Shown here: positions 26,846 to 35,415 of the stretch, piece by piece
Layout of the letters: every line of letters starts with the position of its first letter
How positions within the stretch are numbered: position 1 is the stretch's first letter
Assembly (NCBI GenBank): GCA_964557295.1
Contig: CAZKZP010000007.1
Coordinates: 27,306 to 91,305, forward strand
Source of the DNA: JBFMHP01 sp964557295
GTDB lineage: Bacteria; Pseudomonadota; Gammaproteobacteria; RBG-16-57-12
DNA: 64,000 nucleotides
Direction of reading: 5' to 3'
The notes under the pieces: model-generated
What the model saw: only the letters and a program-made list of their open reading frames with translations
What the model was told of the DNA's origin: nothing
The model's database searches: none
Translations under genes and position numbers: made by a program

Positions 26846-28168
26846 ATGCGCTTTCAGACCCTAGCGGAGTGGTTGGCCTGGCAGGAACAGCTCCATCCCG
26901 CCGAGATCGAGTTGGGGCTGGAACGCGTCGCCGCGGTGTATCGGCGGTTGCAGCCGGCCCGACATCCGCCCGCCGTGATCACCGTCGGCGGCACCAACGG
27001 CAAGGGCTCCAGCGTCGCGCTACTCACGGCCATCTATCAGGCCGCCGGTTATCGCGTGGGCTGCTACACCTCGCCCCATCTGCTGCGCTACACCGAACGC
27101 ATCCGCATCGATGGCGCGGAGGTCGAGGAGTCGGCGCTGTGCGCGGCCTTCGAGCGTGTCGATGCGGCGCGCGGCGCGACTTCCCTGACCTATTTCGAAT
27201 TCGGCACCCTCGCGGCGCTCGATCTGTTCAATCGCGCGGATCTGGACGTATTGGTCCTCGAGGTTGGCATGGGCGGGCGGCTCGATGCCGTCAATATCAT
27301 CGATTCCGATGTGGCCTTGATCACCAATGTGGCGCTCGATCATCAGGATTGGCTGGGCGAGGACCGCGAGCAGATCGCCTTCGAGAAGGCCGGCATCCTG
27401 CGCGCGCATCGTCCGGCGGTATTCGGCGAGGCGGATATCCCGCAGCGGCTGGCCGCGGTCGTGGCGGAGAAAACAGTCGAGCTGCGCTGCTTCGGCCGCG
27501 ATTTCGGCTATGAGCGCAACGGCGGGCAGTGGCGCTGGTGGAGCAGTGCGAGACAGCGTGATGCATTACCTTTACCGGCGCTGCGCGGTGAGTTTCAATT
27601 GCACAACGCCGCGGCGGTGCTGATGGTGCTGGAGTTGCTGCAGGATCGCCTGCCGGTGGCGCAGCAATCGATCCGCGAGGGGCTGTTGCAGGTGCAGGTG
27701 CCGGCGCGGTTTCAGGTCTTCCCCGGACAGGTGCAGCAGATCCTCGATGTGGCGCACAATCCGCACGCCGCCGCCACGCTGGCGCGGAATCTGCGCGAGA
27801 CCGAATGCCTGGGGCGCACGATTGCCGTGATGGGCATGATGCGCGACAAGGACATCGCCGAGGTGATCCGTCTCATGGCGGGGGAGATCGACGCATGGCA
27901 TGTCGGTGGTCTGGCGCTGCCGCGCGCGGCGACTGGCGCGGAGCTGCGCGCGGCGTTTGCCCAGGCCGGGGTCGCGGCGGAGGTCCACGTCTATCCGGAG
28001 ATCGTGCCGGCCTATCGCGGTGCGCTGGCGCAGGCGCGGCCCGCCGACCGGCTGGTGGTGTTTGGTTCTTTTTATGTGGTGGCCGCGGTGCTGCCAGTGT
28101 TGGTGACGAACGTAGTGAAGCTTCCCGAGGTCAGTGGATGGAACACAATCCAATCAAGCAGCGATTAG
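26846..28168 (+). CDS. folC: Bifunctional dihydrofolate / folylpolyglutamate synthase
   Basis: A 440-residue Mur-ligase-family enzyme that adds glutamate to dihydropteroate and folates. It has the ATP-binding loop VITVGGTNGKGSSVALLTA, YTSPHLLRYTERIRIDG, LEVGMGGRLDAVNI and LDVAHNPHAAATLARNLR. The 3' end overlaps dedD by about 30 bases in another frame. Confidence 0.95.
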   Translation: MRFQTLAEWLAWQEQLHPAEIELGLERVAAVYRRLQPARHPPAVITVGGTNGKGSSVALLTAIYQAAGYRVGCYTSPHLLRYTERIRIDGAEVEESALCAAFERVDAARGATSLTYFEFGTLAALDLFNRADLDVLVLEVGMGGRLDAVNIIDSDVALITNVALDHQDWLGEDREQIAFEKAGILRAHRPAVFGEADIPQRLAAVVAEKTVELRCFGRDFGYERNGGQWRWWSSARQRDALPLPALRGEFQLHNAAAVLMVLELLQDRLPVAQQSIREGLLQVQVPARFQVFPGQVQQILDVAHNPHAAATLARNLRETECLGRTIAVMGMMRDKDIAEVIRLMAGEIDAWHVGGLALPRAATGAELRAAFAQAGVAAEVHVYPEIVPAYRGALAQARPADRLVVFGSFYVVAAVLPVLVTNVVKLPEVSGWNTIQSSSD

Positions 28169-28782
28169 TCGGCGGGATCATCCTGGTGTCCCTGGCGGTG
28201 ATTTTTTTGCCGATGGTGTTGACCGAACGCGACGTCCATGAGGGGGCGGACAATGCCGTGCCACCGGTGCCGGCGGTGGACAACAAGCCGACCACGATCA
28301 TCCCGCTCGAGATCAAACCGCTGGAGCACGTGACACCGTCGGCGGTCGTGACGACTGTGGTTGAACCTCCTGCGGAGCAAGTGGCGCCGGCCACGAGCGT
28401 CGAACCGCTGCCGACGGCCGAGCCCGCCCCGAAGGTGGTGGCCGCCGCGACCCCGGTGCCGGTCGAGACGGCGACACCCAGTCCCGTTCCACTGCCAAAG
28501 CAGGCGGAGGAAGTGACCATCGAAACCCCCGAGCCGAAGGGTGATGTCCCCGCCTGGATCGTGCAGGTCGGGAGTTTTTCCTCGGACAAGAATGCGTATG
28601 ATTTGCGCGATGCATTGCGCGGTAAAGGGTATTCGGCGTTTGTCGAAAAAGTGGAATCCGGAAAGACCGCCGTTTTCCGGGTAAGCGTGGGACCGGAGCT
28701 GACGACGGAGCGGGCGGAACAACTTAAACAGCGCCTGGCGCGAGAGACGAAGCTCAACGGCTTGGTGAAGCGGTACCGGTGA
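28138..28782 (+). CDS. dedD: DedD-type SPOR-domain protein
   Basis: A 214-residue protein with an N-terminal membrane span (RLVGGIILVSLAVIFLPMVL, about 9-28) and a long Pro/Val/Ala-rich periplasmic linker. The C-terminal SPOR domain (about 138-214) has AWIVQVGSFSSDKNAYDLRD and VFRVSVGPELT. SPOR domains bind denuded peptidoglycan at the septum, and DedD supports cell division. The folC-dedD-cvpA-purF order is conserved in gammaproteobacteria. Confidence 0.88.
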   Translation: MEHNPIKQRLVGGIILVSLAVIFLPMVLTERDVHEGADNAVPPVPAVDNKPTTIIPLEIKPLEHVTPSAVVTTVVEPPAEQVAPATSVEPLPTAEPAPKVVAAATPVPVETATPSPVPLPKQAEEVTIETPEPKGDVPAWIVQVGSFSSDKNAYDLRDALRGKGYSAFVEKVESGKTAVFRVSVGPELTTERAEQLKQRLARETKLNGLVKRYR

Positions 28783-28872
28783 GGTTTTTCTGCCAATCGC
28801 CAGGCGGCGGTGCTAGAATTGCCGCTCTTAATTGATGGGGCCATGCCGCGTCCAAACTAGAAGATTAAAGAG

Positions 28873-29361
28873 ATGATTTGGGTAGATATTGCGATCTTGG
28901 TTATTGTGGTTGCCTCCGTGGCGATCAGTTTGTTTCGCGGCTTCATCCGCGAGGTGTTGTCGCTGGTCGCCTGGTTGACGGCGTTTGTCGTGGCGTTCTA
29001 TTTTGCCGAGACGGTGGCGCAATATATGGAGGCGGTGATCCACTCGCCGACCTTGCGCATTCTGCTGGCGTACCTGGCGCTGTTTTTCGGCACCTTGCTG
29101 ATTTTTGCCATCATCAATTTTTTCGTCAACAAATACTCCAAGGCGACCAGCTTGAGCAGCACCGACCGGCTCGCGGGCGCGGTCTTTGGGCTGATCCGAG
29201 GCGCTGCCGTGGTGTTGTTGCTGGTGTTGCTGGCGGGGCTGACCACGCTGCCGCAGGAGGCGTGGTGGGATCAGTCGATGTTCTTGGGCAGTTTTGAAAA
29301 TGCCGCGATGTTCGTGCGCGATTTCTTGCCGTCGGCGATCGCCAGCCACATCCATTTTTAA
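28873..29361 (+). CDS. cvpA: CvpA family membrane protein
   Basis: A 162-residue protein with four predicted spans. The CvpA signature is IFRGFIREVLSLVAW-like (LFRGFIREVLSLVAWLTAFV), with SLSSTDRLAGAVFGLIRGAA later. In E. coli it is needed for colicin V export and bile tolerance; its molecular role is unsettled. It lies directly before purF, as usual. Confidence 0.9.
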   Translation: MIWVDIAILVIVVASVAISLFRGFIREVLSLVAWLTAFVVAFYFAETVAQYMEAVIHSPTLRILLAYLALFFGTLLIFAIINFFVNKYSKATSLSSTDRLAGAVFGLIRGAAVVLLLVLLAGLTTLPQEAWWDQSMFLGSFENAAMFVRDFLPSAIASHIHF

Positions 29362-29399
29362 GTTTCACTAAAGCGCTCTGCGGCCGAGGTTATCATTTC

Positions 29400-30911
29400 A
29401 TGTGCGGAATTATCGGTATTGTCGGCACCAGTAACGTGAACCAGATGTTGTATGACGGACTGACCGTCTTGCAGCATCGCGGTCAGGATGCGGCCGGCAT
29501 CGTCACCTCCCAGGGCAACAAGATGTTCTTGCGCAAGTCGATGGGGCTGGTGCGCGATGTCTTCCACACGCGGCACATGCTGCGCTTGCAGGGCAATATG
29601 GGCATCGGCCATGTGCGCTATCCCACCGCGGGATGCTCTTCCAACGCCGAGGCGCAGCCCTTCTATGTGAATTCTCCCTACGGGATCGCGCTGGCGCACA
29701 ACGGCAACCTCACCAACGCCGAACAGCTGCAACGCGAGGTCTTCCTGGAAGACCTGCGCCATGTCAACACCGACTCCGATTCCGAGGTGTTGCTGAACGT
29801 CTTCGCCCATGAATTGCAGCGTCAAGGTAAGCTGCGCATCGACGAAAACGACATCTTCAATGCCGTGGCCGGGGTGCACAAGCGTTGCCGGGGCGGCTAT
29901 GCCGTCGTAGGTCTGGTGCTGGGATATGGCATCGTCGGTTTCCGCGATCCGTTCGGCATCCGCCCGCTCATCTTCGGCAAGCGCGAGAGCGAGGAAGGCA
30001 CCGAATACATCATCGCCTCCGAGAGCGTGGCGGTGGCCTCGCTCGGTTTCGAGGTGATCCGCGATGTGGCCCCCGGCGAGGCGGTCTACATCAGCCAGGA
30101 TGGCCAGATCTACACCCGGCAGTGTGCCGCGAATCCGATATACGCGCCGTGCATCTTCGAGCACGTGTATTTTGCCCGGCCGGATTCGATCATCGACGGG
30201 GTTTCGGTCTACAAGGCGCGTTTGCGCATGGGGGACTATCTCGGTGAGAAGATCCTGAAGATTTTCCCCGATCATGATATCGATGTGGTCATTCCCATTC
30301 CCGACACCAGCCGCACCACGGCACTGCAACTGGCCAACCGGCTGGGCATCAAATACCGCGAGGGTTTCATCAAGAACCGTTACATCGGCCGGACCTTCAT
30401 CATGCCGGGGCAGAGCCAGCGCAAGAAATCCGTGCGCCAGAAACTCAACCCGATCGACCTGGAGTTTCACGACAAGGTCGTGCTGCTGGTCGATGATTCC
30501 ATCGTGCGCGGCACGACGTCCAAGCAGATCATCCAGATGGCGCGCGAGGCCGGGGCCAAGAAGGTCTATTTCGCCTCCGCCTCGCCGCCGGTGCGCTTTG
30601 CCAATGTCTATGGCATCGACATGCCGAGCGTGAAGGAGCTGATCGGGCATGGCCGCAACGAGGAGGAGATCAGCAAGGAGATCGGCGCGGACTGGCTGGT
30701 GTATCAGGATCTGGATGACATGATCCGCGCGGTGCAGAAGGGCAACAAGCAGCTCGACAACTTCGACACCTCCTGTTTCAACGGCGAATACGTCACCGGT
30801 GATATCACCCCGGAATATCTGGCCAAACTGGAGCAACAGCGTTCGGACAGCGCCAAGTCGGCGCGCAATTCGGCCGACAGCGATATCATCGATCTTCATA
30901 ATAACGATTGA
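29400..30911 (+). CDS. purF: Amidophosphoribosyltransferase
   Basis: A 503-residue enzyme for the first step of purine synthesis. The N-terminal glutaminase begins MCGIIGIVG with catalytic Cys2 (no propeptide) and has HRGQDAAGIVTSQG and ALAHNGNLTNAEQLQ. The phosphoribosyltransferase domain has the PRPP loop VVLLVDDSIVRGTTSKQIIQ. The length matches E. coli PurF (505). Confidence 0.97.
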   Translation: MCGIIGIVGTSNVNQMLYDGLTVLQHRGQDAAGIVTSQGNKMFLRKSMGLVRDVFHTRHMLRLQGNMGIGHVRYPTAGCSSNAEAQPFYVNSPYGIALAHNGNLTNAEQLQREVFLEDLRHVNTDSDSEVLLNVFAHELQRQGKLRIDENDIFNAVAGVHKRCRGGYAVVGLVLGYGIVGFRDPFGIRPLIFGKRESEEGTEYIIASESVAVASLGFEVIRDVAPGEAVYISQDGQIYTRQCAANPIYAPCIFEHVYFARPDSIIDGVSVYKARLRMGDYLGEKILKIFPDHDIDVVIPIPDTSRTTALQLANRLGIKYREGFIKNRYIGRTFIMPGQSQRKKSVRQKLNPIDLEFHDKVVLLVDDSIVRGTTSKQIIQMAREAGAKKVYFASASPPVRFANVYGIDMPSVKELIGHGRNEEEISKEIGADWLVYQDLDDMIRAVQKGNKQLDNFDTSCFNGEYVTGDITPEYLAKLEQQRSDSAKSARNSADSDIIDLHNND

Positions 30912-30945
30912 ACGCAAGTCTTCCCACTGCCGCCGCTGGCTGCGG

Positions 30946-30972
30946 TAAAGTTTCCGCGTGACTCGTCGAAGA
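30946..30972 (+). promoter_or_regulatory. FliA-like promoter before the TraF_2 gene
   Basis: TAAAGTTT (a perfect FliA -35), exactly 11 bases, then GTCGAAGA (5 of 8 bases of GCCGATAA). It ends 76 bases before the start codon. The -10 half begins GTCGA, as in the motA promoter of this window. Confidence 0.5.
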
Positions 30973-31048
30973 CAATACCGGATGATCGCCCTCCCGTGTC
31001 ACGGCGGTGGGAATGGCGAATCTGGAAAATCGAATTGAAGGAGAGAAC

Positions 31049-32386
31049 ATGAAACGCGCGATTCTGGCCGGGATGATCTTGGCCGTACTCGGTACGGCGC
31101 ACGCCGCGCCGGCCTTCCACCCCTCGGGTTCCAATCTGACCTATGGCGCCAACAGCGTCAGTCAATCCGTCATCACCAGTACCAATAATCCCGCCGCCGG
31201 TGCCATCGCCCTCAAGGATGGCGATACCCGGTTTCGCATGGGACTGGTGACGATCGGCGCGGGGGTGGAATTCGGCGATGTCGACAATTTCGAGGACGAT
31301 CTGGATCAATTGATCGACAAGATCGATGCCCTGACGGTGCAAGAAGCCATGGATATCTACAACGATGTGCCCGGCAATCTGCTCGAACAGTTCAATGCCA
31401 AGCTCCCCGGTATCTCGGAGGATGGCTATATGGTCATGGGGGCGGGCGGACATCTGCCGATCATGCCCTTGCTGATCGCCAGCGACATGCTGGGTGGCGC
31501 CATCCTGCTGGATGCGAACGCCGGGGCGCATGCTCGGGTCGGCGTGCTGGACGATCAGCTCACCTATGATGATAACGCCACTGTGGGTGACTTCAGCGAT
31601 GACTCCATCGGGGGCAGAGAGTCTTCCATGTATGTGCAGGGCGGCGTCGTGGCGGAGCTGGCCCTCGGTTACAGCACCAACGTATTGTCCAGCGCAGCCG
31701 GTGATTTGTACGTGGGCGGCAAACTGAAGTATCTCAGCGTCGAGTTGGGGCGCAACAACGCCCGGCTCGATGATCCCACCGTTATCGATACCAGCTCGGT
31801 GCTCGATGATTTCGACAACAACACGATGGAGAGCTCGGCGCTTACGGCCGACATCGGCGTGGTATGGACGGCGGAACATTATCAGCTCGGGGCGACGCTG
31901 CTCAATGTCACATCGCCGAGTTTCGAATATCCGTCCGCCAGCACCTTTACCTCTGCGCCAAATTGCGCCTTGCGCACCAGTATGGATTCCAATGGCGCGA
32001 TCGCCCGCTGCCAGGCCGCCTTGGGGGATTCCGAATATAACTTGGACGCCCAGTTGCGCCTGGAGGCCGCCTTGCACAGCGCCTCGCGCAGCTGGCTGAT
32101 CACAGCAGCCTACGACACCGATGCCGCTGAGACCCCCTCCGGCGACGAGCAGCAATGGGCGGTCATCGCCTTGGGCTTCGCGCCCGAGAGCTGGATCATT
32201 CCGGGGCTGCGTGTGGGTTACCGCCAGAACATGGCCGGCAGCGAATTGAGTTATGCGACGTTTGGGTTGACCCTGTTCAAGGGCTTGAACCTCGACTTGG
32301 CCTATGGTCTGGAAAGTACTCAGATCGATGGCAGTGACACCCCGCGCGCCATGGCCGCCAATGTCGCATTCGAAGTACGTTTCTAA
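31049..32386 (+). CDS. TraF_2-family outer-membrane beta-barrel protein
   Basis: A 445-residue exported protein with a signal peptide of about 20 residues (LAVLGTAHAAPAFH). Alternating strands follow, such as VVAELALGYSTNVLSSAAG, DLYVGGKLKYLSVELG and LRVGYRQNM, and it ends FEVRF with a terminal Phe, the usual sorting signal of outer-membrane barrels. It resembles proteins annotated 'conjugal transfer protein TraF' (TraF_2), although no transfer genes are near and the name is probably misleading. GAAGGAGAG precedes the ATG. A FliA-like promoter upstream would place it in the motility regulon. Confidence 0.68.
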   Translation: MKRAILAGMILAVLGTAHAAPAFHPSGSNLTYGANSVSQSVITSTNNPAAGAIALKDGDTRFRMGLVTIGAGVEFGDVDNFEDDLDQLIDKIDALTVQEAMDIYNDVPGNLLEQFNAKLPGISEDGYMVMGAGGHLPIMPLLIASDMLGGAILLDANAGAHARVGVLDDQLTYDDNATVGDFSDDSIGGRESSMYVQGGVVAELALGYSTNVLSSAAGDLYVGGKLKYLSVELGRNNARLDDPTVIDTSSVLDDFDNNTMESSALTADIGVVWTAEHYQLGATLLNVTSPSFEYPSASTFTSAPNCALRTSMDSNGAIARCQAALGDSEYNLDAQLRLEAALHSASRSWLITAAYDTDAAETPSGDEQQWAVIALGFAPESWIIPGLRVGYRQNMAGSELSYATFGLTLFKGLNLDLAYGLESTQIDGSDTPRAMAANVAFEVRF

Positions 32387-32400
32387 ACGTGACACGATCC

Positions 32401-32430
32401 AGGGCGCATCCGACGGGTGCGCCTGTTTTG
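32401..32430 (+). terminator. Rho-independent terminator after the TraF_2 gene
   Basis: ggcgcatcc, loop gac, gggtgcgcc, then tgttttg: a stem of about 10 base pairs with a short U-rich tail, 15 bases after the stop. Confidence 0.7.
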
Positions 32431-32453
32431 TCGCCGCCAGCGCGGGATTTGGG

Positions 32454-32483
32454 TTGACAAGGATAGTGACGATTTTCTACGCT
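32454..32483 (+). promoter_or_regulatory. Promoter of the metZ riboswitch leader
   Basis: TTGACA (consensus -35), 18 bases, TACGCT. The predicted transcription start (about 32490) falls at the 5' edge of the SAM-II aptamer. Confidence 0.6.
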
Positions 32484-32490
32484 TAGCTCC

Positions 32491-32546
32491 ATGCGCCGAT
32501 TTGAACCTCAGCTTGCGGGCGCAATACAAATACAGCTAAAGCGGCC
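32491..32546 (+). promoter_or_regulatory. SAM-II riboswitch in the metZ leader
   Basis: The leader has the SAM-II order of conserved elements: P1 5' arm GCGCC (32493-32497), GATTTGA, then GCTTGC, the P1 3' arm GGCGC (32518-32522), an A-rich loop AATACAAATA, and GCTAAAG. These are the nucleotides that form the SAM pocket and pseudoknot in known SAM-II RNAs. It sits between a sigma-70 promoter and an intrinsic terminator, immediately before a methionine-biosynthesis gene. SAM binding should favour termination. SAM-II is best known from alphaproteobacteria, so its presence here is notable. Confidence 0.82.
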
Positions 32547-32549
32547 GAG

Positions 32550-32581
32550 CCTGCTTGAGCAAACGCTGAGCGGGTTTTTTT
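32550..32581 (+). terminator. Intrinsic terminator of the SAM-II leader
   Basis: cctgcttg and cgagcggg-type arms (with G-U pairs) form a stem directly followed by seven T (32575-32581), just 3' of the aptamer. Its position indicates transcriptional attenuation of metZ. Confidence 0.7.
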
Positions 32582-32616
32582 GCGCCTCGCGCAACGAGGC
32601 GACGGAGGAGTCAATC

Positions 32617-33795
32617 ATGTCATACGAGGATCCGGAATGGGGTTTCGCCACGTTGGCGGTGCGCGCGGGCCATCTGCGCACCAATGAGGGCGAACAGGGC
32701 GAGCCGATCTTTCCCACGTCCAGCTATGTGTTCGCGAGCGCCGCGCAGGCGGCGGCGCGCTTCAGCGGCAGCGAGCCCGGCAATATCTATTCGCGTTTTA
32801 CCAATCCCACCGTGCGCACCTTCGAGCAGCGACTCGCGGCGCTCGAGGGTGGCGCGCGCTGCGTGGCGACTTCCTCCGGCATGTCCGCCATTTTGAGCAC
32901 CTGCATGGCGCTGCTGAAGGCGGGCGATCACATGGTTTCCTCGCGCGCGATCTTCGGCACCACCTCGGTGCTGTTCAACAACTACCTGGCCAAGTTTGGG
33001 GTGGAGACGACCTTCGTCGGTCTCACCGATCTGGAGGCCTGGCGTCGCGCCCTCCGCCCCAACACGCGGATGCTGTTTCTGGAGACGCCCTCCAATCCGC
33101 TGACCGAGGTGGCGGACATCGCGGCGCTGGCCGCGCTGGCGCATGAGCACGGCTGTCTGCTGGTGGTGGACAATTGCTTCTGCACCCCGGCCTTGCAGCG
33201 GCCGCTGGCCCTCGGGGCGGACATCGTGATCCATTCCGCCACCAAGTATCTCGATGGTCAGGGGCGGTGCATCGGCGGCGCGGTGGTGGGCGATGAGCAA
33301 TTGGTCGGCACGGAGGTCTACGGCTTTCTGCGCACCGCCGGTCCCTCGATGAGCCCGTTCAACGCCTGGGTGTTCCTCAAGGGCTTGGAAACCTTGCAGC
33401 TGCGCATGCGGGCGCACTGCGAGAATACCCTCGCCCTGGCGCAGTGGCTGGAGGCGCAGCCCGAGGTGAGCAAGGTCTATTACTCTGGACTCAAATCGCA
33501 TCCGCAGCATGAACTGGCGACGCGCCAGCAAAGCGGTCACGGCGGCGTCTTGTCATTCGAACTGAAGGGCGGCAAGGACGCGGCCTGGCGCTTGATCGAT
33601 GCCACGCGCGTCATGTCGATCACCGCCAATCTGGGTGACACCAAGACCACGATCACCCATCCGGCGACCACGACCCACGGGCGGCTGACGCCCGAGCAGC
33701 GCGCCGCGGCCGGCATCAGCGATGGTCTGGTGCGGATCGCCGTGGGGCTGGAGGATCTCGCCGACCTCAAGGCCGATCTGCAACGCGGTTTGTAA
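32617..33795 (+). CDS. metZ: O-succinylhomoserine sulfhydrylase
   Basis: A 392-residue PLP enzyme of the Cys/Met-metabolism family that makes homocysteine from O-succinylhomoserine and sulfide. Signatures are FPTSSYVFASAAQAAARF, GNIYSRFTNPTVRTFEQRLA, VVDNCFCTPALQRPL and the PLP-lysine segment HSATKYLDGQGR. Start ATG 32617 follows GGAGGAG and aligns with family N-termini (MSYEDPEWGFATLAVRAG). It is controlled by the SAM-II leader upstream. Confidence 0.93.
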   Translation: MSYEDPEWGFATLAVRAGHLRTNEGEQGEPIFPTSSYVFASAAQAAARFSGSEPGNIYSRFTNPTVRTFEQRLAALEGGARCVATSSGMSAILSTCMALLKAGDHMVSSRAIFGTTSVLFNNYLAKFGVETTFVGLTDLEAWRRALRPNTRMLFLETPSNPLTEVADIAALAALAHEHGCLLVVDNCFCTPALQRPLALGADIVIHSATKYLDGQGRCIGGAVVGDEQLVGTEVYGFLRTAGPSMSPFNAWVFLKGLETLQLRMRAHCENTLALAQWLEAQPEVSKVYYSGLKSHPQHELATRQQSGHGGVLSFELKGGKDAAWRLIDATRVMSITANLGDTKTTITHPATTTHGRLTPEQRAAAGISDGLVRIAVGLEDLADLKADLQRGL

Positions 33796-35037
33796 GTGGA
33801 CGAAGCCCGTCAGCAACTGATCCGCTACTATCATGCGGCACTCCAGGCCGTGGCGGGCCGGCGTTGTGTGGCCGAGGCGCTGGCGAAGATCACCGTGCCC
33901 GATCCCGTGTACGTGCTCGCCGTCGGCAAGGCGGCGGCGAGCATGATGCAGGGGGCGCTGGATGTCCTCGGCGAGCGGATCATCGAGGGCTTGGTGATCA
34001 CCAAATATCATCACCTTCACGCTTTTCTTCAAAGTGATGCCCGCATCCACTGTATGGAGGCGGGCCACCCGACGCCGGACGCCAACAGCCTGCGGGCCGG
34101 CGATATGCTGCACGACTTTTTTGCACACACGCCCGATAACGCCTGTTTCCTGATCCTGCACTCGGGCGGGGCCTCGGCCCTGGTCGAACGCCTTCCGCGC
34201 GGCTTGGGGCTGCCTGAGCTGGTGCGGCTCAATCAATGGCTGCTCGGCTCCGGCCTGCCGATCGCGCGGATCAACCGCATCCGCAAGGCCGTCTCCTGCC
34301 TCAAGGGCGGCCGGGCGCTGCGCGAGTTGCGCGGCCGCGCGGGGCGCTGTCTGTTGATCTCCGATGTGCCCGGCGATGATCCGGCGGTGATCGGTTCGGG
34401 GCTGTTTTATCCGCAGAAGAGTTTAACGCCCCTCCCGGATGATCTGCCGCGCTGGGTGCGGGAGATGATCGATCGCGCCGCCGAGGAGCTCGCGGGCAAC
34501 GATGACGCGCCGCTGATCGAACACACCCTCATCGCGAACAACCGTCAGGCGCTCGAGGCGGTGGCGGCACTGGCCGCAGGCCAGGGATTGGCGGTGCACC
34601 GTCATGCGCTGCTCGAGGGTGATGCCCTGGACGCCGGTGAGCGCATCGCGGAGGAAATGCTGCACGGGCCGCCCGGCGTGTATCTCTGGGGCGGGGAGAC
34701 GACCGTGGTGCTGCCGGAATATCCCGGACGCGGTGGTCGTTGCCAGACCTTGGCGCTGACGGTCGCGCGCAGGTGGGCGGGACAGGAGGGGCTATATCTG
34801 CTGGCCGGCGGCAGCGACGGCAGTGATGGCCCCGGCGAGGATGCCGGCGCGCTGGTCGACGGACGGACGATCGCGGAAGGGGAGCTTAGTGGTCTCTCTG
34901 CGGCGATATGTTTGCAAGGGGCGGATGCCGGCCGCTTCCTGGACGCCAGCGGGGATCTGCTCAGCACCGGACCGACCGGCACGAATGTGATGGATGTCAT
35001 CATCGGGCTTGCCAATGATGCCACGGCAACTTTTTGA
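33796..35037 (+). CDS. gckA: Glycerate 2-kinase (GckA/TtuD, MOFRL family)
   Basis: A 413-residue protein. The N-terminal DUF4147 domain has YVLAVGKAAASMMQGAL and LHSGGASALVERL; the C-terminal MOFRL domain has LLAGGSDGSDGPGEDAGALV and TGPTGTNVMDVIIGL. It phosphorylates glycerate to 2-phosphoglycerate. Older annotations call these hydroxypyruvate reductases. It starts with GTG immediately after the metZ stop, so it is read on the same message and probably falls under the same SAM-II control, which is unexpected for glycerate metabolism. Confidence 0.88.
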   Translation: MDEARQQLIRYYHAALQAVAGRRCVAEALAKITVPDPVYVLAVGKAAASMMQGALDVLGERIIEGLVITKYHHLHAFLQSDARIHCMEAGHPTPDANSLRAGDMLHDFFAHTPDNACFLILHSGGASALVERLPRGLGLPELVRLNQWLLGSGLPIARINRIRKAVSCLKGGRALRELRGRAGRCLLISDVPGDDPAVIGSGLFYPQKSLTPLPDDLPRWVREMIDRAAEELAGNDDAPLIEHTLIANNRQALEAVAALAAGQGLAVHRHALLEGDALDAGERIAEEMLHGPPGVYLWGGETTVVLPEYPGRGGRCQTLALTVARRWAGQEGLYLLAGGSDGSDGPGEDAGALVDGRTIAEGELSGLSAAICLQGADAGRFLDASGDLLSTGPTGTNVMDVIIGLANDATATF

Positions 35038-35119
35038 ATTGATATGTGATTGCGTTCACGGTCTTTCCGCTCATCCATTCGTGAGAATCGGTCGCTAACG
35101 TTGAGAGAAGGACACGAGG

Positions 35120-35287
35120 ATGACTGTGATGCGAAAAAACAAACCGGATCTGCTGATGGTGTTGGTGGTGTTCGTGGTCGCCGGCGTAATGATGACCACC
35201 TTGGCGACGAGCTGGTCGTCCAGCGAAGTGACACAAAACACCCTGCAGCCTATGCAACAACATGCGATGAATGATTTGCGTCCGTAA
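35120..35287 (+). CDS. Small single-span membrane protein
   Basis: A 55-residue protein beginning MTVMRKNKPD, with one hydrophobic span (LLMVLVVFVVAGVMMTTLAT, about 11-30) and a polar C-terminus rich in Gln and Ser. GAAGGACACGAGG precedes the ATG. It lies alone between gckA and sucC, and I recognise no family. Confidence 0.55.
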   Translation: MTVMRKNKPDLLMVLVVFVVAGVMMTTLATSWSSSEVTQNTLQPMQQHAMNDLRP

Positions 35288-35357
35288 GCGGCTGCCGTCA
35301 CACTCTCTCCGCCATCGCTTTTTCCCGTTTTCACTCGCGCCGGGTTCGGGCGCATCT

Positions 35358-35386
35358 TTGCGTAATATCTGCTTTTGCTCCACAAT
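35358..35386 (+). promoter_or_regulatory. Candidate sigma-70 promoter of sucCD
   Basis: TTGCGT, 17 bases, CACAAT, ending 29 bases before the sucC ATG. Both boxes match consensus at 4 of 6 positions. Confidence 0.4.
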
Positions 35387-35415
35387 AGGCCTCCTCTGAT
35401 TGCTGTGAGCTGGCA

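Noticed and set aside
29358..30917. 519-codon minus-strand ORF opposite purF (and similar ones opposite nadE, leuC and motB)
   Set aside because: High GC makes the antisense frames of real genes long and open. The sequences are low-complexity, His/Arg-rich and unlike any family, whereas the plus strand carries clear enzymes.
31049..32386. Part of a conjugation system (TraF)
   Set aside because: No transfer genes are near, and the protein has a barrel-type C-terminus. The family name comes from weak similarity.
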